Positions 1-9,831 of a DNA stretch of 64,000 nt are shown in pieces. The notes below the pieces were generated by a model. The model was not told the origin of the DNA. It did no database searches and saw only the letters and a list, made by a program, of their open reading frames with translations. The first letter of the stretch is position 1. Each line of letters opens with the position of its first letter. Location of the stretch: contig NZ_CP136051.1 of NCBI RefSeq assembly GCF_032999765.1, positions 4,068,417 through 4,132,416 of the forward strand, read 5' to 3'. The stretch is from Imperialibacter roseus (GTDB lineage Bacteria > Bacteroidota > Bacteroidia > Cytophagales > Cyclobacteriaceae). A program made the position numbers and the translations under genes.

Positions 1-2
1 AT

Positions 3-1421
3 CCAGCCAAAATGCTTTCCGGGCATGACGCAGGAATCTCTATAACCTGGAGTGGACTATCGAAAGAAGTAAACTGGCTAAGCCTTAACAACGGCTACCT
101 CACCTCTCAGTTTTTCACCATTGACATCCCCAAATATGAGTACAGCGACCTGATGGTGGGAGGTATGCAGGACAATGGCACATACCTCAGAAGTGCACCT
201 GGCGAAAACCCTCCGTGGGATCAGGTTTTTTCGGGGGATGGCAGCTACTGCCAAACCACCTCCGACGGCACATTTTGGTATGTGTCGGCGCAAATGGCGC
301 AAATCTACCGGCTTACATTCAATACTAAATTCGAACTCACCGGCTATGCCAGAGTGGATCCACTCAATGGGGGCCTCGCCAGCGACAATGGCTACCTGTT
401 CGTGAACCCCTTCAGGCTCGACCCTGTCAACAATAATATCATGTTCCTGGCAGGTGGAAATGTTATCTGGAGAAACTCGAACTTAAGCCAAATCGCCAAT
501 GGTTCGCAAGACAAGACAAGCACCAACTGGCAGCGGCTTGAGTCGTCGGTTATTCCGGAAGGGCAAATCACAGCCATGGAGGTAAGCACCACAGGCGAAA
601 AGTGGCTGCTCTACGGCAACAGCACAGGAAGGCTCTTCAAACTGCCATTAGCAAATGGAAATAGTTTTGATATGGAGGAAATCACGGACCCTGGTTTTCC
701 GCAGGCTTTCATAAGCTCCATTTCTATCGACCCTTCCGATCACCACAATATCATGGTAGTATTTTCCAACTACGGCATTCCCAGTGTCTTCTTTTCAGAC
801 GATGGTGGCCTTTCGTTCATCGACATCAGTGGCAACCTGGAGGAGAATGCGGATGGAACAGGAAATGGCCCCAGTGTCCGTTGGGGGCAGCTCATCCCTA
901 TGAAAGACGGTGAGCTAATGGCTGCCGTGGGAACCGGATCGGGGCTTTACGCAACCGAAGCGCTGTCGGGAACTGCCACCACCTGGTCAAGAGAAGGTGC
1001 AGACGTGGTTGGGTACAGCGTCATCCCCATGCTAAGCTACAATCCGCTTGACGGGCGGCTGGCCATTGCTACCCATGGAAATGGGATATTTGAAACCTTT
1101 ATATCGGATCATCTGGTGATCGAAAAAAAACCTTCTTCGGAGAAATTTATTGTTGGTGCCCCCTACCCCAACCCTTTCACTGATTTGATCAGCATTCCCT
1201 TCGAAATACCAAAAAAGCAAATTGTGAAATCCATCATTTACAATGCAGCGGGCCAGCAGGTCAAAACGCTTGTTTGGGGTACACAGTTTGAAGGGGCCAC
1301 TACTATGACATGGGATGGAACGAACGTGACGGGCACGGCAGTGGTGGATGGAGTTTACTTTTGCCGGATACAGTTGGCCTCAGGTGAACAAAAAACCGTC
1401 AGGCTCATACTCAACCACTAA
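3..1421 (+). CDS. Secreted beta-propeller (BNR-like) protein with T9SS C-terminal sorting domain, 5' end outside window
   Basis: The frame is open from base 3, ahead of the first ATG at 12, so this is the C-terminal part of a longer protein. The visible part (about 472 residues) looks like a sialidase/sortilin-type beta-propeller. One Asp-box lies near residue 261 (FFSDDGGLSF), and glycine-rich strands such as GGMQDNGTY precede it. The last 85 or so residues form a type IX secretion sorting domain: YPNPF near the start, a FlgD-like WDGTN...VDGVYF core, and the ending VRLILNH. Established knowledge: such domains send proteins through the Por/T9SS outer-membrane machinery of Bacteroidota. The protein is therefore probably secreted or surface-anchored. 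Substrate and enzymatic activity cannot be told from this fragment. Confidence 0.8.
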   Translation, partial: PAKMLSGHDAGISITWSGLSKEVNWLSLNNGYLTSQFFTIDIPKYEYSDLMVGGMQDNGTYLRSAPGENPPWDQVFSGDGSYCQTTSDGTFWYVSAQMAQIYRLTFNTKFELTGYARVDPLNGGLASDNGYLFVNPFRLDPVNNNIMFLAGGNVIWRNSNLSQIANGSQDKTSTNWQRLESSVIPEGQITAMEVSTTGEKWLLYGNSTGRLFKLPLANGNSFDMEEITDPGFPQAFISSISIDPSDHHNIMVVFSNYGIPSVFFSDDGGLSFIDISGNLEENADGTGNGPSVRWGQLIPMKDGELMAAVGTGSGLYATEALSGTATTWSREGADVVGYSVIPMLSYNPLDGRLAIATHGNGIFETFISDHLVIEKKPSSEKFIVGAPYPNPFTDLISIPFEIPKKQIVKSIIYNAAGQQVKTLVWGTQFEGATTMTWDGTNVTGTAVVDGVYFCRIQLASGEQKTVRLILNH

Positions 1422-1431
1422 AAATAAGAAA

Positions 1432-1457
1432 CCCCGGCAGACAAAATCTGCTCGGGG
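1432..1457 (+). terminator. Possible terminator hairpin after the T9SS protein gene
   Basis: CCCCGGCAGA (1432-1441) pairs with TCTGC-T-CGGGG (1447-1457) through a CAAAA loop, with one bulged T. It begins 10 bases after the stop codon. No clean T-run follows, so it may be a 3' stabilising hairpin instead of an intrinsic terminator. Confidence 0.4.
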
Positions 1458-1790
1458 CCCACCATCAACCTTAATTAAACCTTAAAGAACCTAATCAATT
1501 GGATCGTTTTCCATTTGATTAATTAATTCAAATATAGAGCGCTGCTATGATACTATTCAGGCATTAAACCTGGCAATATTATACATGTAAGTTTTGGTGC
1601 AAAAAACAATACTTGTATGCCCTTCAGAAAGATAACACATCAGAATAGTGCTATGAAAGCAAAGAACTGATGTAAGTATTTCCTTATTTTCTACAAAATA
1701 TTGGGCGATTAATCGTAGGCAGCGCTAATTCATACCTTTGAATAGTCAAAACTCCTTCAGGAGCATCTGCAAGATATTCTTTGTTTTATC
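1458..1790. other. Intergenic stretch without a recognised gene
   Basis: AT-rich spacer between two converging genes. A Bacteroidota-type -7 box (TACCTTTG, 1733-1740) is present, but no well-placed -33 element was seen and the next plus-strand gene is 300 bases away. No RNA gene or convincing ORF was found. Confidence 0.4.
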
Positions 1791-1952
1791 CTATTTGGAA
1801 CTAATCAGCACCAACATAAAGGCGATGACCATAAGCCAAAACTTGTAGGCAGCAATAGCAGGGATAATGACAATACTCAACTCACCCAAAACAAGTAGCA
1901 GCACAACGAGTACGGCGATTAGTTTTATGACAGATCTTGTTCTTTGACTCAT
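1791..1952 (-). CDS. Small hydrophobic membrane protein (53 aa)
   Basis: An ATG at 1952 opens a 53-codon frame ending in TAG at 1791. After a short basic N-terminus (MSQRTRSVIK) come two hydrophobic stretches, about residues 11-32 and 34-51, joined by IIPAIAAYKFW, so a two-helix inner-membrane hairpin is likely. The start is preceded by TTTTAAAGCT, an A/T-rich upstream typical of Bacteroidota starts. Codon choice is ordinary and no stop interrupts the frame. I do not recognise the family and assign no function. It is divergent from tsaC, with 85 bp between the two starts. Confidence 0.6.
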   Translation of the reverse strand: MSQRTRSVIKLIAVLVVLLLVLGELSIVIIPAIAAYKFWLMVIAFMLVLISSK

Positions 1953-2037
1953 AGCTTTAAAATATTTTTTGTGTGTAATTTAATACATCACGAAATAAAC
2001 AGAATAATTGTAGATTCGCAGTATCTGATGAAATTTC

Positions 2038-2991
2038 ATGGCGGAAATAGGGATCGACATAGACCAAGCAAAATCCTTTCTGGATCGGGGGCAACTGATA
2101 GGGCTCCCTACCGAGACCGTGTATGGTCTTGCGGGAAATGCTTTTAATGAATCCGCCGTTTTAAAGATTTTTCAGGTAAAGAACAGGCCCTCGTTCGATC
2201 CGCTTATTGCACACACCAATAGCCTCGAAAAAGTGAAGACATTTGTTAAGGACATCCCGGATGTAGCACTTGACCTCGCTGAGGCATTTTGGCCCGGCCC
2301 GCTCACACTACTGCTTCCAAAGAAAAAAAGGATTCCGCTCCTGCTAACCTCCGGGTTAAAAACTGTGGCGGTGCGAATTCCCGATCACCCGATCACTACG
2401 GAATTGCTGGAAAAGCTTGACTATCCGCTGGCGGCACCCAGTGCCAATCCATTTGGCTATGTAAGCCCCACCACGGCACACCATGTGCAGGACCAACTTG
2501 GGGAAGCCATTCCTTACATCCTCGATGGGGGACCTTGCAGAGTGGGTATTGAGTCGACCATTATCGGGTTCGAAAACAATAAGCCGGTTGTTTATCGGCT
2601 GGGTGGTAAGCGAATTGACGAAATAGAAAAGCTCATTGGCACAGTGCGCATAAGAACTAATATGAGCTCCGACCCCACCGCACCAGGCATGCTAAAAAGC
2701 CACTACGCTCCTGTGAAAAGGGTAGTTATTGGCGACCTGGAAGAGCTGATCCCCAAATTAAACCCGCTGAAAGTGGCGGTTATTTCATTTCAGAAAGACT
2801 ATCCTGAGGTGCCCGAAAACCATAAGTTCATCCTGTCGAAAACGGGAAATATTGATGAAGCAGCCGCCAACCTGTTTTCAGCCATGCGAAAAATGGATAA
2901 AACAGCTGCCAACTGCATTGTTGCTGAATATGTCCCGGAAATCGGTTTGGGGAAGGCCATTAATGACCGCCTGAAGCGTGCCCAGGCATAG
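2038..2991 (+). CDS. tsaC: L-threonylcarbamoyladenylate synthase (Sua5/YciO/YrdC family)
   Basis: This enzyme makes threonylcarbamoyl-AMP from threonine, bicarbonate and ATP, the first step of t6A37 modification in ANN-decoding tRNAs. The YrdC domain covers about residues 10-200. It shows GLPTETVYGLAGNAF, the KNRPSFDPL segment with its KxR substrate-binding residues, PGPLTLLLPKK, VAVRIPDHP and SANPFG. A C-terminal Sua5 domain follows the linker APGMLKSHYAP (about 220-317), so this is the long Sua5 type (317 aa), not the short TsaC type. The ATG at 2038 fits the family N-terminus. A monocistronic gene with a 124-bp gap before pgk. Confidence 0.93.
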   Translation: MAEIGIDIDQAKSFLDRGQLIGLPTETVYGLAGNAFNESAVLKIFQVKNRPSFDPLIAHTNSLEKVKTFVKDIPDVALDLAEAFWPGPLTLLLPKKKRIPLLLTSGLKTVAVRIPDHPITTELLEKLDYPLAAPSANPFGYVSPTTAHHVQDQLGEAIPYILDGGPCRVGIESTIIGFENNKPVVYRLGGKRIDEIEKLIGTVRIRTNMSSDPTAPGMLKSHYAPVKRVVIGDLEELIPKLNPLKVAVISFQKDYPEVPENHKFILSKTGNIDEAAANLFSAMRKMDKTAANCIVAEYVPEIGLGKAINDRLKRAQA

Positions 2992-3115
2992 CTGAAAATG
3001 AAAGACCCTGCGAACCGCTTTCAAACTCGCCTAAAAAAAGTAATTTTACATCTATCATTAGCCCACATTCTCGAGCCAATTTATTTCCCTGGTTTTAAAA
3101 AATTAAAAACCTTTT

Positions 3116-4300
3116 ATGATAACACTAGATCAGTACAACTTTCAAGGAAAAAGAGCGCTAATACGGGTCGATTTTAATGTGCCCCTCGACAAGTCAAACA
3201 ATATCACAGACGACAACCGCTTGAGGGCAGCCATTCCGACTATCAATAAAATATTAAAAGACGGAGGCTCGGTGATTCTCATGAGCCATTTGGGCCGCCC
3301 GAAGGAAGGGCCGGAAGACAAGTTCTCGCTGAAGCATGTAGTTGCCTACCTAAGTGAAGCCCTTGGAACAAAGGTTCAGTTTGCAGACGATTGTATTGGC
3401 GACGCTGCTTTCAAAATGAGTGCCGATCTACAACCAGGAGGTGTTTTGTTACTCGAAAACCTGAGGTTTTACAAGCAGGAAGAAAAAGGTGATGCTGAGT
3501 TTTCTCAAAAACTTGCTAAGCATGGCGATGTGTACGTAAACGACGCCTTCGGCACTGCCCACAGGGCCCACGCCTCTACCACCATTGTAGCCAATTATAT
3601 GAAGGACAAGGTGTGTGGCTACGTGATGCAGGCAGAGCTTGACAACGCACAGAAGGTACTTGAAAATGCCACAAAGCCATTTACGGCCATTATGGGTGGT
3701 GCTAAAATTTCCGATAAAATACTGATCATAGAAAGGCTGCTGGATACAGTTGATCACCTCATCATTGGCGGCGGCATGTCCTACACGTTCTTCAAAGCAA
3801 TGGGCGGCCATATTGGCAAATCACTGGTAGAGGAAGACAAGCTTTCACTCGCCAAAGAGTTGATTCAGAAAGCCAAAGAAAAAGGTGTTGAGCTTCACTT
3901 GCCTATCGATTCGATAATAGCTGACAACTTCAGCAACGACGCCAACACAAAAGTGGCCAACAACCACTCTATACCCGACGGCTGGATGGGGCTTGACATC
4001 GGGCCTGAGGCAACGGCCATCTTTTCGAAGGTGGTAGAATCCAGCAAAACTATTCTCTGGAACGGGCCTATGGGCGTGTTTGAAATGGAAAAGTTCGCTA
4101 ATGGAACAAAGAAAATCGCCGACGCTGTAGTGAAAGCAACAGGCAATGGTGCTTTTTCTCTCATTGGGGGAGGTGACTCTGCTGCTGCCGTTAACACACT
4201 CGGCTACGGAGACAAGGTAAGTTACGTATCAACAGGAGGCGGAGCCCTTCTTGAGTTCATGGAAGGCAAAGAACTTCCGGGCGTAAAGGCCCTTCAATAG
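3116..4300 (+). CDS. pgk: Phosphoglycerate kinase
   Basis: Cytosolic glycolytic enzyme that transfers phosphate from 1,3-bisphosphoglycerate to ADP. At 394 residues it has the normal bacterial length. Signature segments are in order: RVDFNVPLD (substrate-binding start), SHLGRPKEG, the GGAKISDKI hinge segment, the nucleotide-domain [28 protein letters not shown], and the C-terminal GGGDSAAAV and [18 protein letters not shown]. The ATG at 3116 gives the standard short N-terminus before the first strand. It stands alone between tsaC and a histidine kinase gene, and a strong intrinsic terminator follows 29 bases after the stop. Confidence 0.97.
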   Translation: MITLDQYNFQGKRALIRVDFNVPLDKSNNITDDNRLRAAIPTINKILKDGGSVILMSHLGRPKEGPEDKFSLKHVVAYLSEALGTKVQFADDCIGDAAFKMSADLQPGGVLLLENLRFYKQEEKGDAEFSQKLAKHGDVYVNDAFGTAHRAHASTTIVANYMKDKVCGYVMQAELDNAQKVLENATKPFTAIMGGAKISDKILIIERLLDTVDHLIIGGGMSYTFFKAMGGHIGKSLVEEDKLSLAKELIQKAKEKGVELHLPIDSIIADNFSNDANTKVANNHSIPDGWMGLDIGPEATAIFSKVVESSKTILWNGPMGVFEMEKFANGTKKIADAVVKATGNGAFSLIGGGDSAAAVNTLGYGDKVSYVSTGGGALLEFMEGKELPGVKALQ

Positions 4301-4321
4301 AGCCACACCCTGAAAATAAAT

Positions 4322-4352
4322 AAAAAAAAGGCGGCTTTAAAGCCGCCTTTTT
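4322..4352 (+). terminator. Rho-independent terminator of pgk
   Basis: A perfect 9-bp stem, GGCGGCTTT (4330-4338) with AAAGCCGCC (4339-4347), is flanked by an A-run before and a T-run after. The symmetry means it could stop transcription in both directions, but only pgk reads into it. Confidence 0.9.
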
Positions 4353-4424
4353 ATATTTTCGTAGACCACAGACCTTAATAATATCCTTAGAGTGCTTTAA
4401 CCTATAAAAGACTGCTTTACAAAG

Positions 4425-6506
4425 GTGAAATCACTTCTTCTCTTCATTGTAATCCTTTCTATTTCAGCCAATCTATTGGCTGGCTCCGTCTATTTCCCTT
4501 CCGACAAAAGTCGGGACAGCTTGACCAACCTGCTCCAAACCAGTGAGAAAGAGCAACTTGTGGACGTGCTGAACGAGCTCTCCCTGTACTACAATATCTC
4601 TGAACCCGGAAGAGCCAGCACTTATATTCAGCAAGCAAAAAAATTAGCCGAAGAGCTCAACTATAAAGCTGGCCTGGCCTTCGCCATCAAAGAAGAGGGC
4701 ATGATGAAGCTCAATAATGGAGAAATCATTGCTGCGCTCACGCTTCTTGAGCAGGCCAGAAATATCAGTGTTGAAATTGAGGACAATCGACTCATAGGTC
4801 GGTCTTTGCACTGCATTGGCCTTGTATACTCTCATTTTGGTTTTTTCGACTACTCGCTAAAGTACTTCAGGGATGCCGTTGCCACCTACAAAAAAGCTGA
4901 GCAGCATGAGCTGATAGCCTACTGCTTCTACGATGAAGCTTCGGTGTATATCAAGAACAAAGAATTTAAAAAAGCACTTGAAAAAATAAGAGAATGTGAT
5001 GAGTTCAGCCTCAGCAATAACGTTAAAATTGATGCAGGCTTTTCCTATATTCTCCTGGGAGATATTTATGCGGGTTTGAACCAGGACACACTAGCTTTTG
5101 AAAACTACAAGGTAGGGCTCGTACAAATCGACAAAGAGCGTCATTCATCACAAACCAAGGCATTGGGCCTTAGGGCGTTGGGGAAATTTTACCTCGCTAA
5201 AGGACTTTACAGCGAAGCCAAAAATACTTTTCTCGAAGCTCAGTCGATCATCGACAAGGGCTCCAACGAAATTGAAAAAGGTGAAATAATGCTGGATTTG
5301 GCCAGCTCGTACTTAAAACATGGGCAGCTGACAAATGCTATTAAGATGGTTGACTCTGCTCTTGCAAAAAGCGAAAAAACCAAAGCAATTGCCCTGCTGA
5401 CCAGGGCACTCTTTACAAAAGCAGAGATCCTTAAGAAAATGGGACTGGAAGGGCAGGCGCTAAAAGATATTTCGAGGGCCTATACTCTTCAGGACTCGAT
5501 TAACTCAGAGGGGTATAAAAACTACATCGCCGATATGGTGGCCTCTTTCGAAATCCAAAAATCCAACCTTAAAATCCAAGCCCTCAACAATCAACTTGAA
5601 GCCACACAGGGGGAGTTGGCAAGCACCAGCACCTTGTCAAAATATTACCTGGCCGCTACAATTTTCTTTGTGGCGCTGCTTGCATTCATTGCTTTTGACC
5701 AGCTAAAGCTAAAGAAGATCACAAAGAAGCTCTATGCTGTTAACGAGCAGGTGAACAATCAAAATATTGAGCTGAAGAAACTTGACGACGAAAAAAGTGA
5801 CTTAATTAAGCTTGTGGCACACGACATGCGCAGCCCTGTAAACAATATTGTTTCCATCGCCGGGCTGCTGGAGCATGAAGCCACTACTGCAGAAGAGAGA
5901 AAAGAATATGTGCAACTGATAGAATCCATCTGCCAGCGAATCAATAGTAGCATCTCTAAGTTCCTGGGCAGGAATGAGCAAGCTGCGCCAGCCAGCAGGG
6001 TACCAGAGCTTGAGATGGTGAGTATCAATGATTTGATACTTGAAACGATGAGTGAGTTTAGTCCAAAAGCTGCATCAAAAGATATTGAGCTACAATTTAC
6101 GCCAACACCTAAAAAGCACAAGGTGTTAACTGACGGCGACTACATCTCGCAAATCCTTTCCAACCTTTTGTCGAATGCTATAAAGTATTGCCAGTCGGGT
6201 GCCACTGTCAGCCTGGAGTTTGCCATGCAACCAAAGCACTGTGCCATCATAGTAAAAGATAATGGCCCCGGTATTTCTAAAAAGGAACAATTGACCTTGT
6301 TTGAAAAATACACTACCACCAGCAATAAGGCTACTGGAAATGAGTCTTCCACAGGCCTTGGCTTGTCCATAGCAAAAAAGCTTACCCAGGCGCTGGGAGG
6401 GGATATTCAGGTAGAAAGTGAAATTGGCAGGGGCTGTCTGTTTATTGTGAGCATTCCAACAGCGGAAAATAGTCACGTGCCTCAGCAGACGATGCTGGCT
6501 AAGTGA
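4425..6506 (+). CDS. TPR-repeat sensor histidine kinase
   Basis: A 693-residue membrane kinase. A hydrophobic signal segment (about residues 1-20) leads into roughly 350 residues of tetratricopeptide-like helices such as GRSLHCIGLVYSHFGFFDYS. These are probably periplasmic. One transmembrane helix lies near 405-425, followed by a short coiled coil. The HisKA domain has the phospho-acceptor His at about 466 (LVAHDMRSPVNN). The HATPase_c domain shows ILSNLLSNAIKYC, DNGPGI and GLGLSIAKKL. The start codon is GTG at 4425, which gives the best signal peptide. No response regulator is adjacent, so it is an orphan kinase. The gene converges on recQ and overlaps its end by 8 bases. The ligand is unknown; TPR sensors often bind peptides or proteins. 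Confidence 0.88.
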   Translation: MKSLLLFIVILSISANLLAGSVYFPSDKSRDSLTNLLQTSEKEQLVDVLNELSLYYNISEPGRASTYIQQAKKLAEELNYKAGLAFAIKEEGMMKLNNGEIIAALTLLEQARNISVEIEDNRLIGRSLHCIGLVYSHFGFFDYSLKYFRDAVATYKKAEQHELIAYCFYDEASVYIKNKEFKKALEKIRECDEFSLSNNVKIDAGFSYILLGDIYAGLNQDTLAFENYKVGLVQIDKERHSSQTKALGLRALGKFYLAKGLYSEAKNTFLEAQSIIDKGSNEIEKGEIMLDLASSYLKHGQLTNAIKMVDSALAKSEKTKAIALLTRALFTKAEILKKMGLEGQALKDISRAYTLQDSINSEGYKNYIADMVASFEIQKSNLKIQALNNQLEATQGELASTSTLSKYYLAATIFFVALLAFIAFDQLKLKKITKKLYAVNEQVNNQNIELKKLDDEKSDLIKLVAHDMRSPVNNIVSIAGLLEHEATTAEERKEYVQLIESICQRINSSISKFLGRNEQAAPASRVPELEMVSINDLILETMSEFSPKAASKDIELQFTPTPKKHKVLTDGDYISQILSNLLSNAIKYCQSGATVSLEFAMQPKHCAIIVKDNGPGISKKEQLTLFEKYTTTSNKATGNESSTGLGLSIAKKLTQALGGDIQVESEIGRGCLFIVSIPTAENSHVPQQTMLAK

Positions 6507-8406
6507 GTATCAGCTTCCCTACTTCATTGTATCGCACCTTTTCTTCATCCAGTAAGTGCCTGATTCCGTACATTCTTGCTTCCTTTGTCTTGCCAGAATG
6601 CCCCTTCATTAGTTGCTCCAGTGATACCTCATTCTTTCCAATTTCATCCATCAGCTGTGTCAGCAGTTTATTGAAGTCATTTTCTGACTGAAGGATCTTC
6701 TTTTGCCTGATGCAGTAGTCGCACATCCCGCAGGGGATGTCGTTTTCTTCGCCAAAGTATTCCTGAATCACCTGCGTTCTGCACCTCACTTCCTGCTGCA
6801 GGTATTTTAGCATGGCGTCTACCTTGTCAATCAGCTCTTCTCTTCGTTGCGCCAGGCGTTGCTTGTCGATGGAAAGCTTAGCGGCATCCTGGCGGGGAGT
6901 GAGGAACTGCACCTGGGGTGAGTCCTTCATTTTTTCGTACACAAAGGCCCCCTGTGCGTCCAAATACGTCAACTGCTTTACCACTTCAGCCCTCGTGCAA
7001 TTGGCCAGCCTGGCAATGTCACTTTCGGAAATTGTGGTCAAATGAGCGAACACCTCACCACCAAAAAGGCGGAGCGTAGCCTTGATCACTGGATCCAAAT
7101 TGGCGTTAGCCACCTGAATCTTATAAAGCTCCTGCTTGTCGACCTGAGCAAACAGCCTCGATGGCTGATAAAAGCTCTCTGTCAGCTGGATCAGCCCTTC
7201 CTCTTCCAGTTTTTTCAGCGCAGCGAAGGCTTCAAACGGATTCAGCTGGTAGGTTTTGATGAACTGTTCATAGTCAAAGTCGAACGACACAAATTGCGAA
7301 CTGCCCACCGCCAGCTTGAAGTAGTTGGCCAGTGCCTGGTATACCTTTTTGAGGTACTCTACCTCTGGCAGTGAGCGAAGGGTGCGTTCCTTCAGCTCCT
7401 TTACGTCCGCTGCCAGGTAAATCATGACTGCGTAGGCAAGCTTCTCGTCACGGCCTCCCCTACCCGCTTCCTGGTAGTAGGCCTCGAGGCTGTCAGGAAT
7501 ATCGACATGGATGACGACCCGCACATCGGGTTTGTCGATGCCCATGCCAAATGCGTTGGTAGCCACCATCACCCTGACCTTGTTGTCGATCCAGTGGGTT
7601 TGCCGGTTGGCCCGCTCCATGGCATTCAGCCCTGCATGATAGTAGGAGGCAGAAATGCGGTTCGACATGAGCCATTTGGCCAACTCCTCGGTGCGCTTGC
7701 GGCTCCTCACATACACCACGGCCGATCCAGGCACATTGGTGAGTACCTCCAGCAGCTTCCTGCCTTTGTCTTCCACCTTAAACACCGAGTACGACAGGTT
7801 CTTTCTGGCGTAGCTCTTCATGAAAACAGCCGCTGCTTTCATCCTTAGCTTATCCTGTATGTCCTGCTGCACTTTCAATGTGGCCGAGGCAGTCAGAGCG
7901 ATGAGTTTTGCGTCGGGAATTTTTTCCCTGAAATCGGCTATTTGCAGATAAGGCGGCCTGAAGTCGTAGCCCCATTGGGAAATGCAGTGCGCCTCGTCGA
8001 TGGCCAACAGCGATACCTTCATTTTGGCTGCCCGCTCGATGAAAATCTCCGTCAGCAGCCGCTCCGGTGAAACGTACAGGAACTTAATGTTACCATAGAT
8101 GCAGTTGTCGAGAATGATGTCTATTTCTCTTTTGCTCATGCCTGAGTAAATGGCCTCGGCTTCAATTTCCCGTTTTTGAAGCTGGAATACCTGGTCTTTC
8201 ATCAGGGCAATCAGGGGCGACACCACTATGCAAATCCCTTCCATGCACAGGGCAGGCACCTGAAAACAAATGGATTTGCCGCCTCCCGTGGGCAGGAGGG
8301 CCAGTGTGTCGTTGCCGTCGAGCACACTTTGAATGATGTCTTCCTGCAAGGGCCGGAAGGCATCGTATCCCCAATATTGCTTTAATATGTCGGCTGGCGC
8401 TTTCAC
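6499..8406 (-). CDS. recQ: ATP-dependent DNA helicase RecQ
   Basis: 3'-5' superfamily 2 helicase in recombination and fork repair (635 aa). The helicase core shows the Q-motif region (FRPLQEDII), Walker A PTGGGKS, the DEAH box in AIDEAHCISQWGYDFRP (RecQ aromatic loop), SAT motif TASAT, and motif VI QEAGRGGRD. The zinc-binding RecQ-Ct follows, with cysteines in EVRCRTQVIQEYF and IPCGMCDYC, then a winged helix. No clear HRDC domain is seen at the C-terminus. The start is GTG at 8406, only 13 bases after the S41 protease stop, so the two genes are probably co-transcribed. The 3' end overlaps the convergent kinase gene by 8 bases. Confidence 0.93.
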   Translation of the reverse strand: MKAPADILKQYWGYDAFRPLQEDIIQSVLDGNDTLALLPTGGGKSICFQVPALCMEGICIVVSPLIALMKDQVFQLQKREIEAEAIYSGMSKREIDIILDNCIYGNIKFLYVSPERLLTEIFIERAAKMKVSLLAIDEAHCISQWGYDFRPPYLQIADFREKIPDAKLIALTASATLKVQQDIQDKLRMKAAAVFMKSYARKNLSYSVFKVEDKGRKLLEVLTNVPGSAVVYVRSRKRTEELAKWLMSNRISASYYHAGLNAMERANRQTHWIDNKVRVMVATNAFGMGIDKPDVRVVIHVDIPDSLEAYYQEAGRGGRDEKLAYAVMIYLAADVKELKERTLRSLPEVEYLKKVYQALANYFKLAVGSSQFVSFDFDYEQFIKTYQLNPFEAFAALKKLEEEGLIQLTESFYQPSRLFAQVDKQELYKIQVANANLDPVIKATLRLFGGEVFAHLTTISESDIARLANCTRAEVVKQLTYLDAQGAFVYEKMKDSPQVQFLTPRQDAAKLSIDKQRLAQRREELIDKVDAMLKYLQQEVRCRTQVIQEYFGEENDIPCGMCDYCIRQKKILQSENDFNKLLTQLMDEIGKNEVSLEQLMKGHSGKTKEARMYGIRHLLDEEKVRYNEVGKLILT

Positions 8407-8419
8407 TATTCGAAGATAT

Positions 8420-9616
8420 CTATTGCAAAAGCTTGATAGCAGTGATGAGGTAAATATCGTTGCTCACCCGCTGGTCGATGGGCAGCTTGGCCATCGATTC
8501 GCTTACCGACGGCTCCTGCTGCACGAGAAAATCGGGCAGCACACCGCTGGCCTGCCACGACCGCCCAGCAGGTGAATACATAGCGCTGCTGATAAACTTC
8601 ACCCTGTACTGGTTTTCGAGTGTGTAGGTGGTTTCAATTACCCCTTTGCCAAATGTTTTGGTGCCGATAACGGTGGCCCGCTTGTGATCCTGCAAAGCTG
8701 ATGCAATGATCTCGGCGGCGGAAGCGGTGTTCTTATTCACGAGCACCACCATTTCAAAATCGAAAGGTGCCTCTCTGTCAGCCACGATGGGGGTGGCTTT
8801 GTCGCTGCGGGCCACTGTGCGCACAATGATATTGTTCTTGCTTAAAAACAGGTTGGCTATGCTCACCCCTTCGTTCAGCACCCCACCCGGATTGTTGCGC
8901 AGGTCGAGCAGTATTTTTTTTACTCCCTGCTCTTTCAGTTTTTGCAAGTCGGCAGCCAGCTGCTGCGTAAGCCCCTGCGACACATTTTTAATTTCTACCA
9001 GGGCCGCTGGCCTTCCAGGAAGCACAGTCACTTTCAGGTCGTTGGAAGGAAAGGCAGCCCGTTTCAGCTTTACGTCCATCACGCTGACGTCCCGGATCAC
9101 TTTCAGACTGGCCTCTGAGTTGGCTGGCCCATCCAGCAGGTCGTTGACAAAGGCAAGCGTTTTGCCCTTCAGCACCTCTCCGTTGATGCGCACGATGCGG
9201 TCGTACACTTGCAGCTTGCCCACGGCAGGCGAGTCTTCCAGCACCTCGGTTACCGTGAGGCTGCCGTCGTTGGTGTTGAAGGTGCTGTTAAAACCAAGCG
9301 ACACCTTTACGCCCTTAAGTGAGTTCAGAATGTTTTCATACTCCTCCGGCGTCCATATTTTTGCCAGGCCGGGATTTTCAGGTGGCGAAATATGGCGCAG
9401 CATGCCTTCAATAGCAGCCCAGTAGAGCGCCTGTTCTGTGATGTCGGCAGAGTAATAGTTGTTCAGGATCAGTTCTCTCACGTCGTTAAAAGTCTTGTCC
9501 GGGTTGCTGAAATCGTGGGTGATTGTTACCGGGAAAAGCGGTGCAATGGCGTTTTGCGCCAAACCGACGGAAAAGCTGAAGAGAAAGGTGAACAGCAGGA
9601 CTAAGGGACTTTTCAT
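8420..9616 (-). CDS. S41 family C-terminal processing peptidase with PDZ domain
   Basis: Periplasmic serine protease of the CtpA/Tsp type, 398 residues. A signal peptide covers about residues 1-20 (LLFTFLFSFSVGLAQ). A helical N-terminal part comes next, then a PDZ domain around 100-180 (VTEVLEDSPAVGKLQVYDRI and VRINGEVLKG). The peptidase domain has the LRNNPGG strand, the Ser nucleophile in NTASAAEIIASAL and the Lys general base in TKTFGKG. These are the S41 Ser/Lys dyad. It lies directly upstream of recQ on the same strand. The two products have no evident functional link, so the arrangement may only reflect a shared promoter. The substrate is unknown. Confidence 0.92.
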   Translation of the reverse strand: MKSPLVLLFTFLFSFSVGLAQNAIAPLFPVTITHDFSNPDKTFNDVRELILNNYYSADITEQALYWAAIEGMLRHISPPENPGLAKIWTPEEYENILNSLKGVKVSLGFNSTFNTNDGSLTVTEVLEDSPAVGKLQVYDRIVRINGEVLKGKTLAFVNDLLDGPANSEASLKVIRDVSVMDVKLKRAAFPSNDLKVTVLPGRPAALVEIKNVSQGLTQQLAADLQKLKEQGVKKILLDLRNNPGGVLNEGVSIANLFLSKNNIIVRTVARSDKATPIVADREAPFDFEMVVLVNKNTASAAEIIASALQDHKRATVIGTKTFGKGVIETTYTLENQYRVKFISSAMYSPAGRSWQASGVLPDFLVQQEPSVSESMAKLPIDQRVSNDIYLITAIKLLQ

Positions 9617-9831
9617 GATGTTACAATTGAGTCGTCAGGAAGAGTAAATCTAAAGCTAAGGCAAGAGGAGAGAAGAACCAGCATTGGTTCGAAAAAATGG
9701 TTGGTATTAATTACGTCCGGTCACACTTAACGAAGATTCCCACGATCGCTAAACGTGCAGGTAGATCGATCAACACTCTCGTGCTCTCTCGGAATGACGT
9801 TCCTAATTAGAAGTCATTTCGCCCAAAGTCG

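Noticed and set aside
8706-9425. Plus-strand frame of 239 codons
   Set aside because: Antisense to the well-supported S41 protease; serine/threonine-rich translation typical of a shadow frame.
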